Origin: Kribbella sp. VKM Ac-2569
GTDB taxonomy: Bacteria; Actinomycetota; Actinomycetes; Propionibacteriales; Kribbellaceae
Reading direction: 5' to 3'
Length of the DNA stretch: 64,000 nucleotides
NCBI RefSeq assembly: GCF_004216905.1
Contig: NZ_SGXJ01000001.1
Span: 2,356,001-2,420,000, forward strand
Below, piece by piece: positions 55,285 to 63,768 of this stretch (positions are counted from its first letter, which is position 1; each line of letters starts with the position of its first letter). A program made the position numbers and the translations under genes. The notes beneath the pieces were generated by a model. The model saw nothing but the letters and a program-made list of their open reading frames with translations, was not told the DNA's origin and did not search any database.

Positions 55285-55931
55285 GAGTGGTGCTCGCCGA
55301 CGACGCGGTGCTTTTCCGCGAGGGAATGGCGCGGATCCTCGCCGAGGCCGGCTTCGATGTCGTAGGTCAGGTGGGTGACGGCGCCGAGCTCGTCGATTTG
55401 GTCCGGCGCGACCCGCCCGATGTGGCGGTGATCGACCTGCGGATGCCACCCGGCTACAGCGCAGAGGGGATCGACGCAGCCGCGAAGATCCGTATGGCTG
55501 TGCCCGCCGTCGGATTGATGCTGCTGTCGCAATACGTCGAAGTCCACCACGCGATGCGGCTGATGACCGACTTCGACGGAGGAGTTGGTTACCTGCTCAA
55601 GGACCGAGTCTCGGACCTTACGACGTTCAGCGTCGACGTACGGCGAGTCGCCCGGGGCGAGGTGGTGATCGACCCCGAGCTGGTCACCAGACTGGTCGGG
55701 CGGCGCCGGCAACGTGATCCACTGGCTGAACTTACGGACCGCGAGCGTCAGGTGCTGGGCCTGATGGCGCAGGGCCTCTCCAACACCGCGCTGGCGGACG
55801 AAATGCACCTGAGCTTGAAGACCATCGAGGGGCACGTCAACAGCATCTTCACCAAGCTCGACCTCGCTCCCGGCGAACGTGACCACCACAGGCGGGTACT
55901 CGCGGTCCTGCGCTTCCTCCGGCAGGAGTGA
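55281..55931 (+). CDS. NarL/LuxR-type response regulator
   Basis: A 216-residue regulator with receiver Asp52 in VAVIDLRMPPG and a LuxR helix-turn-helix LTDRERQVLGLMAQGLSNTA. GTG 55281 overlaps the kinase stop (GTGA). The receiver-to-output linker carries YLLKDRV, as in DesR/LiaR-like regulators. Probable binder of the 22-bp palindrome in the same region. Confidence 0.94.
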   Translation: MRVVLADDAVLFREGMARILAEAGFDVVGQVGDGAELVDLVRRDPPDVAVIDLRMPPGYSAEGIDAAAKIRMAVPAVGLMLLSQYVEVHHAMRLMTDFDGGVGYLLKDRVSDLTTFSVDVRRVARGEVVIDPELVTRLVGRRRQRDPLAELTDRERQVLGLMAQGLSNTALADEMHLSLKTIEGHVNSIFTKLDLAPGERDHHRRVLAVLRFLRQE

Positions 55932-56255
55932 GCGACGACCCTTGTCGGAGCCGGCCGAACCGGGGCCGAGACGGCGCACATGGTCCCGCACACCACCTCG
56001 GCTCGGTGCCGTGCCACCTCTGCGGAGGCGTGGAGGCGGATCGTGGCCCCTATCGGCCGACCTCGGACACTCCTCGTGCGACGAACTTCGCGGCGTCACC
56101 GCCGGGCAGTTTCGCGCGGGGTGAACCGCGGGCAGGTGGGGGTCCGGGGAGAGATCCGGTCGACGCGGAAGTGCCGTCCTTCGTTGCGGTCTGGTACCTG
56201 CGGCGCACCGAGACCGACCTGCGGCCGTACGGCACCCTTGGGTCGTGGTCCTCGT
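55932..56255. other. Intergenic region, no gene recognised
   Basis: The 324 bases between the response regulator and the convergent FAD oxidase contain short open frames on both strands but none with protein-like features or a ribosome site I can defend. One plus-strand piece (VPSFVAVWYLRRTETDLRPY) looks slightly protein-like and might be a remnant. Confidence 0.4.
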
Positions 56256-57668
56256 TCAGAGGGCACGTCCCGGGTTGAGGAGGTTCATTGGATCGAAAGC
56301 ATGCTTAACTCGTTTCGTCAGGTTGCGTGTGCCAGGGTCGAGTTGCTTGGGGAGGTGTTGTTGCTTCAGTACACCTATCCCGTGCTCGCCGCTGAGGACT
56401 CCTCCGAGGCTGAGACCCAGGTCCATGACCTCCTCGAAGGCCGTCTTGGCACGGTGGCGCGCGTGACTGTCCGCCGCGTCGAACACAATGGTCGGATGCA
56501 TGTTGCCGTCCGCGGCGTGACCGAACGTCGCGATGGTGAGTTCATGTCGTTCAGCGATCTGGCCTACGCCAGCGACAAGGGCGGGCAGTTGGTGCACTGG
56601 GACGGCGACGTCGTGTAGAAGAATCGCGCCCTTGCTCTCGAGGGCGGTCAGCGCCACGGCCCGAGCAGCCATGAGCTCGTTGCCTTCGGCAGGGTCGTTG
56701 GTTCGGAACACCTCCGACGCTCCGTGGTTGCCTAGCAGGTCGCCTGCTAGTTCAGCGTCAGTGGAGTTTGCTGTCTCTGAGCCGTCGAACCGCAGAAGTA
56801 GCACCGCGGCAGCTGTGGTGTTGATACCCATCCTGGTGAACTCGTTCACTGCAGCGATGGTTTGTGAATCCATGATCTCGACCGCTGAAGGAGCCAGTGT
56901 CCGGGTGAGAATGTCCACCGCGATGACCGCCTGGCGAAGCGAGCCAAACAGGGCTACGACGGTCGACGTCCCGACAGGCCTTGGATGCAGCCAGACCGTT
57001 GCCTCCGTGATCACCGCCAGGGTGCCCTCGGATCCGACGACGAGACTGGTCAGATCCAACCCCGTGACGTTCTTGCGGGTCCGTGAGCCGGTGCGCAGAA
57101 CCTGACCATCGGAAAGTACGACGGTCAGGGCGGCGACGTGTTCTCTGGTGACGCCGTACTTGACGCAGCACATTCCTCCGGCGTTGGTGGCGATGTTGCC
57201 TCCGATGGTCGAGATGTCTCGGCTGCCGGGGTCCGGCAAGTATCCAAGGCCGTGCCCTGACGCGGCCCGATCGAGGTCGCCGTTGATGACGCCGGGCTCG
57301 ACCCGAGCCAGACGCCCGACGGGGTCGATCTCGACGATTCGATTCATGTCGGCCAAACTGAGCATGATGCATCCGTCAATCGCATTCGCTGCCCCGGTGA
57401 GCCCTGTACCTGCACCCCGGGTCACGACGGGTATTTGGAAGCGATGTGCGACCTTGAGCGTCTCCACCACATCCTCCTGCGCCGTTGCGCGGACGAGGTG
57501 GGCTGGTACCCCGGCTGTCGTGAGTAGGCACTGGTCGGCAAGATAGGCCGACATCTTCTCCGGATCACCGCTGGTCACCTTGCGGCCGAGGGCCGCTCGG
57601 AGGGCGGCGTGAACGGTGTCCGAGGAGATGCGCGGCGGGGTCTGACGAACGATGTGCGTTTCAGTCAT
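56256..57668 (-). CDS. GlcD-type FAD-linked oxidase
   Basis: This 470-residue flavoprotein of the D-lactate/glycolate/D-2-hydroxyglutarate dehydrogenase family has a VAO-type FAD domain with PVVTRGAGTGLTGAA and STIGGNIATNAGG, and a C-terminal cap with GHAADGNMHPTI (metal/substrate His) and GEHGIGVLK. It should oxidise a D-2-hydroxy acid. ATG 57668 overlaps the upstream MFS stop; the longer open frame before it shadows that transporter. Last gene of the TetR-controlled cluster. Confidence 0.92.
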   Translation of the reverse strand: MTETHIVRQTPPRISSDTVHAALRAALGRKVTSGDPEKMSAYLADQCLLTTAGVPAHLVRATAQEDVVETLKVAHRFQIPVVTRGAGTGLTGAANAIDGCIMLSLADMNRIVEIDPVGRLARVEPGVINGDLDRAASGHGLGYLPDPGSRDISTIGGNIATNAGGMCCVKYGVTREHVAALTVVLSDGQVLRTGSRTRKNVTGLDLTSLVVGSEGTLAVITEATVWLHPRPVGTSTVVALFGSLRQAVIAVDILTRTLAPSAVEIMDSQTIAAVNEFTRMGINTTAAAVLLLRFDGSETANSTDAELAGDLLGNHGASEVFRTNDPAEGNELMAARAVALTALESKGAILLHDVAVPVHQLPALVAGVGQIAERHELTIATFGHAADGNMHPTIVFDAADSHARHRAKTAFEEVMDLGLSLGGVLSGEHGIGVLKQQHLPKQLDPGTRNLTKRVKHAFDPMNLLNPGRAL

Positions 57669-58993
57669 GAGCCTGCCTCGCCAGTCGCGGCCGACTTGGT
57701 GACCCGCTGAGAGTTCTTGCGGGTCGTCAGGGCGAGCAAGCCGCTGAGCACCAGACAGCCGGCCATTGCCGTGAACGGTTGCTGGTAGCTTCCGCTGAGG
57801 TCGCGCAGCCATCCGGTGAAGTAGCCTGCGGCGAAACCCCCGAGACTTCCGATGGTGTTGATCAAGGCCAGGCCGGCGGCCGCCGCGGGGCCCGAGAGTG
57901 ACCCGCTCGCGATGGTCCAGAAGACCGGGATGGCTGAGTAGATCCCGATCGCGGCGATCGAGACGCCGAGCATGAGAAGTGCGAACGAGTTCCCGGCATG
58001 GGCACACAGCAGCACGGCAGCGCCGGCAAGCATGGCCGGAGCCGAGTATCGCCACGGATGCAGGCCGCGAGTCCTGCAGCGCCGACTCCACGTCCACGAG
58101 GCGATCGCACCGAGGCTGAACGGGATGAAGGTCACGAGGTTGATCGCGCCTGTCCCAGCACCGGCGATTGCGGTGGTCGCCAGTGGCAGGAAGAAGCTGA
58201 TGGCGAACATCGGGAAGGTGAGCAGTACGAACGTGACTGCCAGCCTCATCGTTGCGGCGCTGCGCAGTGCGGCGACGAACGAACGGCTCTCCTCAGCCTT
58301 CACTGACTCGCGGGCAGCGGCTTGCTCGAGCGCGCCCTGTTCGTCAGCGCTGAGCCACCGCGCCTCGTTGGGTGTCGAGGGTAGAGCTCGGAGGACGACG
58401 AGTCCCAGGACCACTGCGGCAAGGCCTTCGACAGCGAACATGAATCGCCAGCCATCGACACCGAACGTGGAGGTTCCGTGGTGGATGAGCCAGTTGGAGA
58501 CCGGACCGCCGAGTGCGGTCGAGAGTGGTACGGCGACGTAGTAGGTGCCGAGGACCGTGATGCGATGGGGCCCGCTGAACCATCGTGAGATGTAGAACAG
58601 AATTCCGGGCAGGAGTCCCGCCTCCGCGATGCCGAGCAGGATGCGCATCGTCGCGAATGAATCTGGGCCGACGATGAGGGCGTGGGCCGCCGCGGCGAGG
58701 CCCCAGGTGACGGCGATGCGTGCGAGCCACGTCCGCGCACCGACGCGATAAAGTATGTAGTTGCTGGGCACCTCGAGGAGTACGTAGCCGACGAAGAACA
58801 ACGCTACGCCGAGTCCGTAGGCAGCCGTCGTCATCCCGAGATCGGCGTTCATGTGAGGTGCCGCGAAGCCAACGTTGACTCGGTCGAGGTAGTTGACGAA
58901 CAAGAGGGCGATGAGGATAGGAAGCAGGCGCCTCATCGCTTTGCGATTGGCCGACTCCAAGGTCGCGTTCTGCTGTGCTGGGGTGGTGTTCAT
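57665..58993 (-). CDS. MFS transporter, anion:cation symporter type
   Basis: This 442-residue, 12-helix MFS protein begins LLPILIALLFVNYLDRVNVGFAA with the ACS-family signature and EVPSNYILYRVGARTWLARI at helix 2-3. The family imports organic anions such as tartrate, phthalate, glucarate or hydroxy acids. It overlaps the M24 gene upstream and the FAD oxidase gene downstream, each by four bases. Confidence 0.92.
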   Translation of the reverse strand: MNTTPAQQNATLESANRKAMRRLLPILIALLFVNYLDRVNVGFAAPHMNADLGMTTAAYGLGVALFFVGYVLLEVPSNYILYRVGARTWLARIAVTWGLAAAAHALIVGPDSFATMRILLGIAEAGLLPGILFYISRWFSGPHRITVLGTYYVAVPLSTALGGPVSNWLIHHGTSTFGVDGWRFMFAVEGLAAVVLGLVVLRALPSTPNEARWLSADEQGALEQAAARESVKAEESRSFVAALRSAATMRLAVTFVLLTFPMFAISFFLPLATTAIAGAGTGAINLVTFIPFSLGAIASWTWSRRCRTRGLHPWRYSAPAMLAGAAVLLCAHAGNSFALLMLGVSIAAIGIYSAIPVFWTIASGSLSGPAAAAGLALINTIGSLGGFAAGYFTGWLRDLSGSYQQPFTAMAGCLVLSGLLALTTRKNSQRVTKSAATGEAGS

Positions 58994-60153
58994 CGTCCAC
59001 TCTCAATCAAGGCGCGCGCGCCGGGGTCGGTGGTGAGGTTGATGGTTCTGTCGCGTCCGACGTAAACGAAGTCCTCGATGTGGAAGCCCTGCGTAGGGTT
59101 GACCCACCCGAGCTCGATCTCGAGCGTCATCCCCTCGACGAGCGGTTCGTCGTACTCGACGGTGAGCTGCGGTTCCTCATGGAGGACTAGCCCGATGCCG
59201 TGGCCGACGATGCTCCAGCGGAACTCTTCGCCACGCTGCTCGTACTCGCGTCGCGCGAGATCCACAAGCTCTCGCGCTACGACGCCTGGACGGGCGGCGT
59301 CGACGATGACGTCATGTACGGCGCTGATCCGGTCGAATCGTGTTCGCTGCTCGCGGCTGGCGGTGCCGACGACAGCGGTGCGTGCGATGTCGGAGCAGTA
59401 GCCATTTATGCGGACGCCCCAATCGGTGCGGATGAGCATCCCGGTCTCGAGGGCCTTCTGACTGGGCCAGGGGTGCCATTGGCCGGCGCGGCAGCCACCT
59501 CCGAATATCGAGTGGGTGAGTTCCTGTGCACCGGCGCGCATGAGTGCGTCCGTGATGCGTGCTGCGACCGCGAGCTCGGTGTCGCCTGCCCGGAGCGTGC
59601 TGAGTGCGTCCTCGAGGTGCCGGGCGGTCAGCTGGTTAACCTCGGTCAGGAGCTGCACCTCGGCTGGCGTTTTCACCTGTCGCATCTGGTTGAACAAGGG
59701 CCACGCGTCCCCGAATCGTAGACCGGGCATTCGGTGCCGGAGCCCGTCGGAGATCTTGACGGGACAGGCGCGGTATTCCACGCCGATCAGGCCATTTGTC
59801 AGGCCGAGATCAGCCAGTGCATCGGCGACCACGTCAACCATGTGTTCGTGCTCGCCGCGGTACCCACGAATGTCGCTGATGTACGGGCGGTCTTCCTCGG
59901 GTGCCCAGGTCCCCGAGTCGGTTCCGTTCCAGTTGTCAGCGCGGGCCTTGGGAACGACATAGATCGGCTCCCCGCCGGCGGGCCACACGACGATGTGCAG
60001 GCGCTCCCAGGTGAGTCGCATGTCTGGGTGGTAGAAACCTGAAAGATAGTGAGTGTTTTCAGGCCAGGTCGAGACGATCGCGTCGAACTGACTTTCCGCG
60101 AGAAGCCTTCGGACCCGTTCCATGTCGGCGTAAGTGTGAGTCGGGATAGTCAT
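58990..60153 (-). CDS. M24-family (Xaa-Pro peptidase/creatinase-like) hydrolase
   Basis: A 387-residue pita-bread-fold enzyme with the five metal ligands in place: Asp244 and Asp255 (RTDWGVRINGYCSDIA), His318 (VGHGIGL), Glu347 (LEIELGW) and Glu360 (HIEDF). The N-terminal domain is that of creatinase/prolidase. In this cluster, cleavage of an amide in an imported compound is likely, but peptide and creatine-like substrates are both possible. Cytoplasmic. Overlaps the MFS gene downstream; nine bases after the DUF4392 gene. Confidence 0.9.
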   Translation of the reverse strand: MTIPTHTYADMERVRRLLAESQFDAIVSTWPENTHYLSGFYHPDMRLTWERLHIVVWPAGGEPIYVVPKARADNWNGTDSGTWAPEEDRPYISDIRGYRGEHEHMVDVVADALADLGLTNGLIGVEYRACPVKISDGLRHRMPGLRFGDAWPLFNQMRQVKTPAEVQLLTEVNQLTARHLEDALSTLRAGDTELAVAARITDALMRAGAQELTHSIFGGGCRAGQWHPWPSQKALETGMLIRTDWGVRINGYCSDIARTAVVGTASREQRTRFDRISAVHDVIVDAARPGVVARELVDLARREYEQRGEEFRWSIVGHGIGLVLHEEPQLTVEYDEPLVEGMTLEIELGWVNPTQGFHIEDFVYVGRDRTINLTTDPGARALIESGR

Positions 60154-60162
60154 AGTGCTGCC

Positions 60163-61179
60163 TCAGTGCGAGGGGGAGTCGGCTTGCAGGAGAGCTTGGG
60201 TGACTGCGGTCTGCATGAGCGTTGCCGCCGCCCGTTGGGCCACCAGGGGCACGCCGTCGTCGCTCAGGGTGGGGCGCGCGTACCAACCGCACACGGCCCC
60301 GGACCGGACGGCTGCCCGCAGGAGGTTCTCGACGTAGTCCGGGTCGGCGATCAGGTCAGGCCGCCTGATGAGATAGGCGATCAACGCCGTGACCGCGTAC
60401 CCGCCCCAGTCGGAGATCGCGGCGCTAAGGACGAGGTCGGTCGCTACAGCGGACGCCATGCCTGCGCCACAGGGGCACCGGCAGACGGAGCCCTGCGGCT
60501 GGATGGTTCCAACTTCGGGCACGGAGCCGAATCCGGCCTCGTTTCCTGCGTCGCCGATTCCGCAGGTCAGGATTCCGCGCGACTGCGCGAGCTTGAAGAG
60601 AACCGCGCTATCGAAGTGAACGTCGTGCCAGGGGAGCCCGGTAGCGCCGTGGATGATTCCGGCTCGATTTGGTGACAAGAGTTCGATGGCGAGAACCAGC
60701 GCTGGCTGGAGCTCATCCAGGATCCGGCCGCTGAATTCGCGGCCGAGATCATCGTCCTCCGGTGAGATGTGCAAGGTGATTGATCCCGGGCGGTGGTCCT
60801 CGGGACCGAGCCGGACATTGAGCTCTCCAGCGCGCACCACCTGGGTCAGAGGTTCCATGAAGCGCTCAACCGACGCCAGATGTACCTCAGCCCGCAGGCC
60901 GAGCGCGAGAACACGCGCGAGCGCGACTGCACCCAGGAGGCCGTCGATCTCACCAGTAGGAAGAGTGGGAGGACCGCCCGCTCCGCAGAGGATGAGGACC
61001 GTGTCGCCGGCCGTGACCCTGTTGACTATCCCTTCCGCCATCGCGGTGCTTAAAGGCGTGCCGGTACGGCGGCGTACGGCGTCGTACAGCTTGTGGGCAA
61101 CACCCCTTGGCATGTTGCCGAGGGGACGAAGTTCGGTGGTCATGATCTGGTCGACGTACTGTCCGATGATGGCAGGCAT
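60163..61179 (-). CDS. DUF4392, D-glutamate-cyclase-like protein
   Basis: A 338-residue protein of the DUF4392 family. The marker CGIGDAGNEAGFG (206-218) corresponds to the GIGDGGNE-type motif of mammalian D-glutamate cyclase, which turns D-glutamate into 5-oxo-D-proline; GLPWHDVHFDSAVL and a Cys-rich segment CRCPCGAGMAS flank it. No signal peptide. ATG 61179 lacks a clear ribosome site; an ATG at 61143 is an alternative. Location between an MFS gene and the M24 gene suggests a catabolic, not repair, role. Activity is inferred only. Confidence 0.8.
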   Translation of the reverse strand: MPAIIGQYVDQIMTTELRPLGNMPRGVAHKLYDAVRRRTGTPLSTAMAEGIVNRVTAGDTVLILCGAGGPPTLPTGEIDGLLGAVALARVLALGLRAEVHLASVERFMEPLTQVVRAGELNVRLGPEDHRPGSITLHISPEDDDLGREFSGRILDELQPALVLAIELLSPNRAGIIHGATGLPWHDVHFDSAVLFKLAQSRGILTCGIGDAGNEAGFGSVPEVGTIQPQGSVCRCPCGAGMASAVATDLVLSAAISDWGGYAVTALIAYLIRRPDLIADPDYVENLLRAAVRSGAVCGWYARPTLSDDGVPLVAQRAAATLMQTAVTQALLQADSPSH

Positions 61180-61224
61180 AAAGGAGCCCCTTGGTCGTTG
61201 GTCAGGCGGCAGGTTCGGCGTAGG

Positions 61225-62571
61225 TCAGCGCCGCGTGGGAGCGCCGGGCTGGGCAGAGCTGGCGAACTCTGGGCGTCGCCGAAGCATGAGAGCGACACAA
61301 GCTCCCATCGCCATGAATGCCGCGACAACGAACATCGCCGGCTTGTAGCTCCCGGTAGCTGTCTCGAGGCCACCAGTCATGTATGGCGCGACGAACCCAG
61401 CCACGTTCGCGAGGCCGCCCGCGACTCCGATTCCTGCGGCCGCCGCGGCGCCAGTGAGGAAGCGAGGCGGGAGCTGCCAGAAGACGGGCAGTACCGAGTA
61501 GCTCCCGGCCGCGGCAATGGAGATGGCGATCATGACGAGAGTGGTGTTGGGCAAGTACAAGGCGATTGAGACGGCGATGGCGCCGACGAGCAATGGGATG
61601 GCCGCGTGGAAGTGCCGTTCCTGGTGGCGGTCTGAGCTGCGACCGACAAGCCACACCGCGGCCGCCGCGGCGACAAAGGGAATAGCGGTGAGGAGTGCGG
61701 TATCCCAGATCGAGAAGTCCTGGTCGAACTGTACGGCCAGGTTTGCGACGACCTGCGGCAGAAAGAAGGACAGGGCGTAGCCGCCCATGTTGACCGAGAA
61801 CCCTATGAACGAGACGGCGTAGATGCGCCAGTCCTTGAGGGTCGAATAGACATCAGACGGACCGTGCTCGGCTGCGCTATCAGCCTCCGATTCAAGAGTT
61901 GAGCAGAGCGCGGTGCGCTCATCGTCGGTGAGCCATAAGACGTTCTTTGGGGAGCTCGGCAGTACGAAGAACACGACGATGCCGACAACGACGGCGGGTA
62001 TCGCCTCGGCGAGGAACATGAAACGCCAGCCTTCGAGCCCGAACAGGCCATGCCCGTGCTCGATGAGCACGGCTGAGAGCGGCGCACCCAGGACGACCGC
62101 AAAAGGGATCGCGATGATGAAGAGGGCGACCATCCTGGCCCGAACCTGACTGGGAAACCAGAGTGTCAACAAGTAGATGACTCCTGGCACGAAGCCCGCC
62201 TCTGCGATTCCGAGCAGAACCCGGGCCATGTAGAAGCCCAGCTCCGACTGAACGAAGCCCATCACCCCCGAAATCAGGCCCCAGGTAACCATGATTCGGG
62301 CAAGCCAGAGTCGTGCGCCCAGCCGGTGAAGGATGACGTTCGAGGGCACCTCGAACAGCACGTACCCGATGAAGAACAGACCGGCGCCGAGGCCGTAGGC
62401 GGCGGTCGAGAGTCCGAGGTCGGCGTTCATCTTCGCTGCCGCGAAGCCGATGTTGACCCGGTCCAGGTAACTGATGACATACATCAGCATGACGAGCGGA
62501 ATGAGCCGCGCCGCCGCCTTGCGCGTCGCCGTCTGCAGGGCCACCGAGACACCGGTTGGACTAGTGGTCAT
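61225..62571 (-). CDS. MFS transporter, anion:cation symporter type
   Basis: This 448-residue, 12-helix MFS protein of the ACS family has LIPLVMLMYVISYLDRVNIG at helix 1 and EVPSNVILHRLGARLWLARI. It is related to, but clearly different from, the transporter at 57665-58993. GGAGG six bases before ATG 62571 sets the start. It is the first gene of the cluster, directly downstream of the inverted repeat at 62584-62612. Confidence 0.92.
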   Translation of the reverse strand: MTTSPTGVSVALQTATRKAAARLIPLVMLMYVISYLDRVNIGFAAAKMNADLGLSTAAYGLGAGLFFIGYVLFEVPSNVILHRLGARLWLARIMVTWGLISGVMGFVQSELGFYMARVLLGIAEAGFVPGVIYLLTLWFPSQVRARMVALFIIAIPFAVVLGAPLSAVLIEHGHGLFGLEGWRFMFLAEAIPAVVVGIVVFFVLPSSPKNVLWLTDDERTALCSTLESEADSAAEHGPSDVYSTLKDWRIYAVSFIGFSVNMGGYALSFFLPQVVANLAVQFDQDFSIWDTALLTAIPFVAAAAAVWLVGRSSDRHQERHFHAAIPLLVGAIAVSIALYLPNTTLVMIAISIAAAGSYSVLPVFWQLPPRFLTGAAAAAGIGVAGGLANVAGFVAPYMTGGLETATGSYKPAMFVVAAFMAMGACVALMLRRRPEFASSAQPGAPTRR

Positions 62572-62583
62572 GACGCCTCCTCG

Positions 62584-62612
62584 TACAGTGTATAGACAAT
62601 GAATACACCGTA
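62584..62612. promoter_or_regulatory. TetR-type operator before MFS cluster
   Basis: Inverted repeat TACAGTGTAT-N9-ATACACCGTA: six-base inner arms are exact and three more outer bases pair (one mismatch). It lies 13-41 bp upstream of the MFS start and 49 bp before the divergent tetR, the usual place for a TetR site controlling both. Confidence 0.65.
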
Positions 62613-62660
62613 AATGAACTTGAGGGAAGAGCTTAGATTCGCGTACGCCGTAGGTGTCTG

Positions 62661-63449
62661 GTGTACGGTCGAAACGTGACCTCACAGCCGGACCCCAGTC
62701 CCACCCGTGCGCCAGAGACCACGGATCGTTCACCGTTACGGCGAGATGGTTCCTCACGGTCGCACGTCGCCGCAGTGACATCGGATGACGTGGTGTCCAC
62801 GGCCCTGCGGCAAGCAGGCGAGCGTGGACTGGAGGCACTGTCGATCCGGAGCGTCGCCACCGAACTGGGTATCTCGCCGATGACGATCTACAAGTTCGTG
62901 GCGTCGAAGGACGAACTGATCGACGCCATGCTGGTCCTGGCGCTGAACAGGATGGAGATCCCGTACAGCAACGCGCCTGACTGGCAGCAGCGCGTCATCG
63001 ATGTCATGGTCGCGTGGCGAGAGCTCCTGCTGGATCATCCGAGCGTCGTCCAGTTGCTTGTCGAGCGGCGAGTACCTGCACACTCGGAGGGTCTCGGCCG
63101 ACTGGCTGAGCACGTCCTGGCCAACCTCGAGGATGGTGGGCTCACCGGACGGGCCGCGGCCCAGACGTTCTGGCAGCTGTTTTCACTGACATTCGGTCAC
63201 ATCGTCTTCGAGCGCCCGCGTCGCAACATCGACGAGGAGGCGCAGCGCGAGGCCGCGCAAGCCATGGCCGCGACGGCTCAGGCACGAGGCTTCGCCCGCG
63301 TCGCGAATTTGGCCGAGGATCTGACCAACCTCGCGGTCCGGGGGACACTGGAGACTTCGTTGCGGGTGCTGCTCGACGGACTTCCCTCACGAGGCGAGTC
63401 CCAATCTGTCAGCCAGAATGCCGCGGCGAGGGTTCAATTCGGTGAGTAA
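62661..63449 (+). CDS. TetR-family regulator of the DUF4392/MFS cluster
   Basis: A 262-residue TetR protein. After a disordered 40-residue N-terminus comes the DNA-binding domain with SIRSVATELGISPMTIYKFV, then a C-terminal ligand domain. GTG 62661 is used; a GTG at 62676 is equally possible, and the DNA-binding domain begins well after either. Its TAA stop lies within a dispersed 30-bp repeat (63433-63462). Divergent from the MFS cluster with an operator-like repeat between. Confidence 0.88.
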   Translation: MYGRNVTSQPDPSPTRAPETTDRSPLRRDGSSRSHVAAVTSDDVVSTALRQAGERGLEALSIRSVATELGISPMTIYKFVASKDELIDAMLVLALNRMEIPYSNAPDWQQRVIDVMVAWRELLLDHPSVVQLLVERRVPAHSEGLGRLAEHVLANLEDGGLTGRAAAQTFWQLFSLTFGHIVFERPRRNIDEEAQREAAQAMAATAQARGFARVANLAEDLTNLAVRGTLETSLRVLLDGLPSRGESQSVSQNAAARVQFGE

Positions 63450-63462
63450 AACGGTGAGTTGC
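63433..63462. repeat. Dispersed 30-bp repeat, copy 2
   Basis: Differs at one of 30 bases from 47302-47331 and continues with partial similarity. The tetR stop codon TAA lies inside, so the last residues of that protein are encoded by the repeat. Contains two CGGTGAGT octamers 12 bp apart. Confidence 0.6.
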
Positions 63463-63768
63463 CGTAGGCCCGAACGAGTCGTCACCCGGCGGCTGAGTTG
63501 TCCGGATGTCGCACGCGGCCTTGGCATTGCCACTGGCATCGGCCGTCCGCAGGCCGCCGTACTCGAGGTTAGAGCTCGGCTCTATTGAGTGCGCTGCTGG
63601 TCCTGATCCAGGACTTCGCGGGCAAGCCCTCCAGCGCGCCAAGACGTCCGCCGGCGCTCGACTACTTCAGCGAGGCCGGCATCTGGACAGGTGGTTCGTG
63701 TCCGGTGAGCGAACGACTTGGTCATGGTCGGTTGCGCAAATGGTTTGGGCCGGGCAGACACTGTCTGT
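63450..63768. other. Intergenic region, no gene recognised
   Basis: After the repeat, about 300 bases precede the next gene. Frames are short and not protein-like. I see nothing else in this stretch. Confidence 0.4.

Noticed and set aside
47302-63462. Reading the repeat-flanked 16 kb as a prophage or integrative element
   Set aside because: No integrase, phage or conjugation gene lies inside, gene content is ordinary chromosomal, and no tRNA target is present. The repeat itself is still reported.
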